Part shown: positions 34,578 to 39,336 of the stretch, one piece after another
Position numbering within the stretch: position 1 is the stretch's first letter
Layout of the letters: the number at the start of each line of letters is the position of its first letter
Source of the DNA: Bacteroides sp. 43_108
GTDB lineage: Bacteria > Bacteroidota > Bacteroidia > Bacteroidales > Bacteroidaceae
Reading direction: 5' to 3'
Assembly: GCA_001915545.1 (NCBI GenBank)
Contig: MNQS01000121.1
Location: 1 to 39,336 of the forward strand
Length of the DNA: 39,336 bases
The notes under the pieces: generated by a model
Told to the model about the DNA's origin: nothing
The model's database searches: none
Seen by the model: the letters and a program-made list of their open reading frames with translations, nothing else
Translations under genes and position numbers: made by a program

Positions 34578-35749
34578 GTAAATGGAGGAAAGTGAAGTTG
34601 GGAGAATCTTGTACAAAAATTGGAAGTGGTGCAACTCCTAAAGGTGGTTCTACTGTTTATACCAGTAATGGAACATCTTTTATTCGTAGTCAAAATGTTT
34701 ATAACTTACGTTTTGATTATAATGGCCTTACTCATATTAATGATGAAGCTGCTGAAAAATTAAAAGGTGTATCAGTTATAGAAAATGACATTCTCTTAAA
34801 TATTACAGGTGATTCTGTAGCAAGAACCTGCATCGTGCCAAATACGATATTACCGGCAAGGGTTAATCAGCATGTGGCAATTATTAGAGCTAATAATGAA
34901 TTATTAAACCAAAGATATTTGAATTATTATCTTGCTAGTCCTGCTATGCAAGCTTATATGTTAAATTTGGCTGTAGGAAAGGGGGCTTCGAGAAATGCAA
35001 TTACAAAATTAATGATTGAAAACTTTGAAGTTCCATGTCCATCTTTAGAAGTTCAATGCCGTATAGCAAAAATCCTCTCCCGTTACGATTCCTTGATAGA
35101 AAACTACCAAAAACAGATTAAGTTATTGGAAGAATCGGCACAGCGTCTTTATAAAGAATGGTTTGTTGATTTACGTTTTCCTGGGCATGAGAATACTAAG
35201 ATAGTGGATGGGATGCCTGAAGGATGGGATAATATCAAAGTTGGTGATTTATTGTGTAAAATAAAAAAAACAAAGCAAGTACCAACTAATAGCTATCAAG
35301 AAACAGGGTGTATTCCTATTATTGATCAAGGCAAAGATTATATTGCTGGATTTACTGATGATAATGAGTGCTTGGTTAAAGTTGAAAAAGATCCTTATAT
35401 AGTTTTTGGAGATCATACTAGGATTTTGAAATATATTAATTTTTCCTTTGCCAAAGGAGCCGACGGTACGCAATTGATTATGTCTAATGACAAAAAAAGA
35501 ATGCCTCAAAGTCTTTTATATTGTAGCTTAATTAATATTGATTTATCTAATTATAGCTATGCTCGTCATTTTAAATACCTCAAAGAAGAAAAAATATTGT
35601 TGCCTTTAGAAGATATAGCTAAAAAATACAACGAAATAGTAAATCCCGTTTACATAAATATTAAGTGCTATCGAAAACAAATTCATATTCTCACCGAAGC
35701 CCGCGACCGTTTGCTTCCTAAACTGATGAGTGGAGAAATAGAAGTATAG
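34574..35749 (+). CDS. hsdS: Type I restriction-modification specificity subunit HsdS
   Basis: This 391-residue subunit sets the recognition sequence. Two target recognition domains (about 1-160 and 215-365) are each followed by a conserved helix: VQCRIAKILSRYDSLIENYQ at about 158-180 with ESAQRLYKEWFVDLRFPG, and ITEARDRLLPKLMSGEI at the end. The recognition domains are clearly more AT-rich than the neighbours, as usual for exchanged segments. No second hsdS copy or inverted repeat within the gene is seen, so no shufflon. Starts by 4-bp overlap with fic. Confidence 0.95.
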   Translation: MSKWRKVKLGESCTKIGSGATPKGGSTVYTSNGTSFIRSQNVYNLRFDYNGLTHINDEAAEKLKGVSVIENDILLNITGDSVARTCIVPNTILPARVNQHVAIIRANNELLNQRYLNYYLASPAMQAYMLNLAVGKGASRNAITKLMIENFEVPCPSLEVQCRIAKILSRYDSLIENYQKQIKLLEESAQRLYKEWFVDLRFPGHENTKIVDGMPEGWDNIKVGDLLCKIKKTKQVPTNSYQETGCIPIIDQGKDYIAGFTDDNECLVKVEKDPYIVFGDHTRILKYINFSFAKGADGTQLIMSNDKKRMPQSLLYCSLINIDLSNYSYARHFKYLKEEKILLPLEDIAKKYNEIVNPVYINIKCYRKQIHILTEARDRLLPKLMSGEIEV

Positions 35750-35854
35750 AGCTGAATTTGAAATATTATGAGTGATATTTCTATATTGTGGCATTATGAT
35801 TGGTATTTAAAGAAAAACTGCGTACTTTAGGTAAACTAAATCTGATTTGAAGCT

Positions 35855-37927
35855 ATGTCAACAGACTACAGTGAAGACAGACTCATACAGAAAAGTGCCG
35901 CCGAGTTGATGGAAAAGGAACTTGGCTGGACTTCGGTATATGCTTACGATAATGAGGTGTTGGGAGAAAAAGGCACATTGGGGCGTAGCACTTATAAAGA
36001 AGTGTTGCTTGGCATACATTTTCGCAAAGCGCTGAAAAAACTTAATCCGTGGATTTCCGACAAGCAAATAACAGAAGCCATGGAAAGAATGACTGAGCGT
36101 ATGAGCAGTCAGACACTGATGCAGATAAACGAACAGAAATATCAGTTTATCCGCGACGGTATACCTGTAACTCGTGTAAAATCAGATGGAACGTCTGAAG
36201 AAATAAAGGCCAGAATCATAGATTTCGATGTCCCTGACAATAATGAATTCCTTTGTGTCCGGGAACTGTGGGTTTATGGTGCACTATACAGACGGAGAGC
36301 TGATATTGTAGGCTTTGTCAATGGTATTCCTCTGCTGTTCATTGAGCTGAAAAATCATGATGTGGAGGTGGAAAATGCCTTCAATCAAAATTACAGAGAT
36401 TATCTGGACACCATACCTCAATTGTTCTATTACAATACGTTCATTATGTTCAGCAATGGATTGGAGGCACGTGTGGGTACAATTGATTCCAAATGGGAAT
36501 TTTTTCATGAGTGGAAACGTCTGACGGAGTTGGACAAAGGAAATATTGAACTGCCGACCATGCTGCGCGGTATCTGTAAAAAGGAAAATTTTCTTGACCT
36601 TTTGGAAAATTTCATCTTATATGACCATTCCGACGGAAGAACAGTGAAAATTTTGGCGCGTAATCATCAGTATCTGGGAGTGAACCAGGCTGTGGAAATG
36701 TACAAAAACCGTGAATATGTAAATGGTAAATTAGGAGTGTTCTGGCACACGCAGGGTAGCGGTAAAAGCTATTCTATGGTGTTTCTTGCTCGAAAAATCA
36801 GACGTAAATTTGAAGGGTCGCCAACAATCGTTGTTTTGACGGATAGAGAAGAACTGAATAAGCAAATCAGCGATACTTTTGAGAATTGTGGAGTATTGGG
36901 AAACGTTAAAGCAAAAAGTTTTATTGCAAGCAGTGGCGAAGATTTGATTGCGAAACTTAAAGGTAATCCTTCTTTCATATTCTCATTAATTCAGAAGTTC
37001 AACAAACCTGATGCTGAACCTATTTATCCCGACCATGACATTATAGTTATGAGTGATGAAGCACATCGGACACAAAACGGTGTGTTTGCTGAAAATCTTA
37101 TGCGCTTGTTGCCTACTGTCAACAGAATAGGATTTACCGGAACGCCTCTTTTACGTGATGACAATATTACTGCCAGAACTTTTGGTGGATATGTTAGTAT
37201 ATATGATTTCAAACGTGCCGTTGACGATAAGGCCACAGTACCATTGTATTATGAGAACCGTGGAGAACGGCTGAAGGATTTGAAAAATCCTGAAATCAAT
37301 GAAGAAATTGCAACCGTATTGGAACAGGCCGGAGAGATGGATGTTTCGCAACAAGTAAAACTTGAACGCGAATTTGCAAAAGAGGTGCACTTGCTGACTG
37401 CTCCCAAACGCCTGAAGATAGTTGCACAGGATTTTGTACGACATTACAGTGATTTGTGGACTTCCGGAAAGGCTATGGTGGTGTGTTATAATAAGGTTAC
37501 TTGTGTGCGTATGTACAATTATGTGCAGGAGTATTGGCAGAAAGAAATTGAAGCGCTGGAGAAACATATTTCCAAATGCCGGTTCCAGCAGGAAGTGCAG
37601 GAATTGAGACGCAAACTTGAGTGGATGAAGCAGACGGAAATGGCCGTTGTTGTATCGCAGGAACAGAATGAAATTCAAACTTTCAAAAAGTGGGGACTTG
37701 ACATACTGCCGCATCGTGAAAAAATGGAAAAGCGCGAGCTTGACAAGGATTTTAAAAAGACTGAAAATCCGTTGCGCGTGGTATTCGTGTGTGCTATGTG
37801 GTTGACAGGATTTGATGTGAAATCTTTGTCTTGTCTGTATATTGATAAACCGATGAAAGCTCATACATTGATGCAGACCATTGCCAGGGCAAACCGTGTA
37901 TCTGAGACGGTAAGGAGAATGGTCTGA
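35855..37927 (+). pseudogene. hsdR: Type I restriction subunit HsdR, N-terminal part (frameshifted)
   Basis: This is the first 690 codons of the ATP-driven restriction subunit. Nuclease motif: D150 with E164-L-K166 (FIELKN). Translocase motifs: Walker A TQGSGKS (299-305), DEAH (401-404), FTGTP (427-431) and QTIARANRVSE near the end. The frame then runs out at TGA 37925-37927. The conserved continuation GKENGLIIDYIGIVKAL is encoded from 37909 in another frame; dropping the two bases AC at 37907-37908 restores RVSE-GKENGL exactly. The restored length is about 1050 residues, normal for HsdR. As read, the product keeps nuclease and motor but loses the last motor part and the assembly domain. Sequencing error remains possible. 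Confidence 0.93.
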
Positions 37928-39009
37928 TTATTGACTATATTGGTATAGTCAAAGCTCTTCGGCAGGCATTAGCTGATTATACTTCGAGTCCTGAAGGTGG
38001 AGACAACGGCAATAATCCTACTATTGATAAGAAGGAACTTATAAATCATATTGTTGAAACGATTTCCACAGCAGAAGCTTTTCTTAAAGAACATGATTTT
38101 GAACTGCAAGAATTGATAGACGCTGATAATTTCTTGAAATTATCTCTTCTTAAAACAGCTGCAAATGCAATGTGTGAAACGGCTGAAATCCGAAAAAGCT
38201 ATTGCACCTATGTTGCAGCACTGTTGAAATTATGGAAATTTCTTGATCGTGATGATGTTGATTATGGAATGAAGCTACGTAAGGATGCATTGGAGGCAAT
38301 ATATAAGGAATTGCAGAAAAAACGCAGACATGCAGATATCACGGAACTTAGTGTTGCAATAAATGCAATTGTTAATGAGCATTTGGATGTTGAAACCATA
38401 GAAAAGGCATCTGAATCATATTCAAACCGTCGTTTTGATATAAGTAAAATTGATTTTGATTTATTGAGACGCGAGTTTGCTAAAAAGAAGGACAGAAACT
38501 TGATTATGAGGGATATCCAAGATCTATTGCAGGAACGTATAGCCCAAATGTTATCAGTAAATCCTTCGAGAATAAATTTTTATGAAAAGTATCAGGAAAT
38601 AATCCACAACTATAACGCAGAGCAAAACAGAGCAAGTATAGAAAAAACTTTTGATGAATTGATGCATCTGTCTGAAGAGTTGTCTGAAGAAGAGAAACGA
38701 TACATTAGAGAAGGTTTTGAAAATGATGAACAACTTTCGTTATATGACGTATTGTTTAAGAACGATTTGTCAAAAGAGGATATTAAGAAATTAAAGAAAG
38801 TATCCAAGGATTTATTGGATGAGATTAAGTCGATGCTGAGAAAAATGGATCATCCATTTGATAAGCAGGAAACTAAAGCCTCTATCGTTGTAACAATAAG
38901 AGATATGCTTTGGAAAGAATTGCCCGAAAGTTATTCTGACGAAAGTATTCCTTACTATCGTGATGCCGTCTTTAGTTATATTAGCCAACGTTATGGCGGT
39001 GTTGCTTAA
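37909..39009 (+). pseudogene. hsdR: Type I restriction subunit HsdR, C-terminal part (other side of frameshift)
   Basis: This is the continuation of HsdR in the -1 frame, open from 37909 to the stop at 39007-39009. The longest ATG-initiated piece (298 residues) begins at 38113. It has the C-terminal helical domain that docks HsdR on HsdM/HsdS (DUF3387-like), with EIRKSYCTYVAALLKLWKF, RRFDISKIDFDLLRREFA and a tail of short helices. It would not work alone. The stop and gene end are where full-length HsdR genes end, so only the single indel is abnormal. Confidence 0.9.
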
Positions 39010-39021
39010 TAGAAAACAACT

Positions 39022-39240
39022 ATGTCGGTTACATTTAAGAATTTAAAGAAAGACGCAGTGATTTTTTCGGAGTTACGGAAAGGTCCTGTGTGGTGGGAGA
39101 AGTTTAAGGCGGATGATTCGCTGTATATAGAGGTGCGAAAGGACAATAATGTAAACGTGTATTTCGAAGGTGGCAGTATTGCGCGGATTCATTATTGTTC
39201 TAAGCACAAGAAATTGCAGGTTTTCACGCATTATAAGTAG
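39022..39240 (+). pseudogene. Short ORF cut off by the right inverted-repeat arm
   Basis: This 72-codon frame (FSELRKGPVWWEKFKADDSL, YIEVRKDNNVNVYFEGGS) follows hsdR by 12 nt and looks like the start of a longer hypothetical protein found beside restriction operons. Its stop TAG (39238-39240) is the first three bases of the inverted-repeat arm, so coding sequence ends exactly at the element border. It is more likely a truncated gene than a natural small protein. No function is recognised. Confidence 0.6.
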
Positions 39241-39332
39241 GGATATTCAGTAAATGTCCCTAAAAAGTAATATGGCATATAAAGTCGATAGAGTATAATC
39301 ACTTTATGTGCCATTATTATTGCCCATTTTCC
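39238..39332 (-). repeat. Right arm of perfect 95-bp inverted repeat
   Basis: Exact reverse complement of 1-95. As read here (the outward direction), the palindromes AGGGATATT/AATGTCCCT and ATGGCATATAAAGT/ACTTTATGTGCCAT pair fully if the single mismatch in each is taken as a U.G wobble in RNA. The arm therefore forms two strong hairpins in transcripts leaving the restriction operon. Four more bases (GTGT) follow to the window end. Confidence 0.95.
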
Positions 39333-39336
39333 GTGT

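Noticed and set aside
34574..35749. Phase-variable hsdS shufflon
   Set aside because: There is one hsdS only, with no partial copies, recombinase or internal inverted repeats.
1..39336. Insertion sequence or integrative element defined by the terminal repeats
   Set aside because: No transposase, integrase or conjugation gene is present, and the interior is mostly housekeeping chromosome.
1..39336. tRNA or rRNA genes
   Set aside because: No tRNA-like cloverleaf or rRNA sequence was seen in the intergenic intervals on reading; a tRNA scan was not possible here.

Overview
The window reads as Bacteroidales chromosome, probably Prevotella- or Bacteroides-like. The grounds are Bacteroidetes-type promoter elements (TTTG / TAnnTTTG), few Shine-Dalgarno sites, families typical of the phylum (DUF4835, DUF4369, DUF3127, DUF2807, split LysO, a Rho with a long acidic insert), and the block dnaN / DnaQ-like exonuclease / coaBC / DUF4835 / recN. 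No species is claimed.

Layout. The window is bracketed by a perfect 95-bp inverted repeat (1-95 and 39238-39332). Inside the left arm is a RhuM-family gene with a DinD/Bro-N-like front end (156-1539), broken by one extra T in a T6 run. A 22-bp-period palindrome array follows (1653-1764). The core (1907-30299) holds a PepSY membrane protein and split LysO exporter (minus); a lipoprotein, a small secreted ORF, a beta-helix/PDZ protein and a GH127-type arabinofuranosidase (plus); then a long minus-strand housekeeping stretch: degenerate protease-TPR protein, recN, DUF4835, coaBC, exonuclease, dnaN. A divergent DUF3127 gene and rho follow, then yjbQ, engB, an ABC-F ATPase, a sodium:solute symporter with a TlpA-like protein, and an ABC/GntR cluster with a DUF2807 protein at each end.

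Beyond the core a second five-unit 22-bp array (30563-30674) precedes a complete type I restriction-modification operon: GIY-YIG-type protein, hsdM, fic, hsdS, hsdR (30899-39009). hsdR is frameshifted by an apparent 2-nt insertion. A 72-codon ORF then ends exactly at the right inverted-repeat arm, which supplies its stop codon.

How it fits together. The middle is ordinary vertically inherited chromosome: replication clamp, repair, transcription termination, ribosome assembly, CoA synthesis and a small plant-polysaccharide locus. The two flanks are accessory defence-type DNA carrying frameshifts, related 22-bp arrays and shared terminal repeats. RhuM/DinD genes are often found inside type I RM loci, so the flanks may derive from one island. 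The repeats could be dispersed elements that ended an assembly, or recombination sites able to invert the segment; the sequence alone does not decide.
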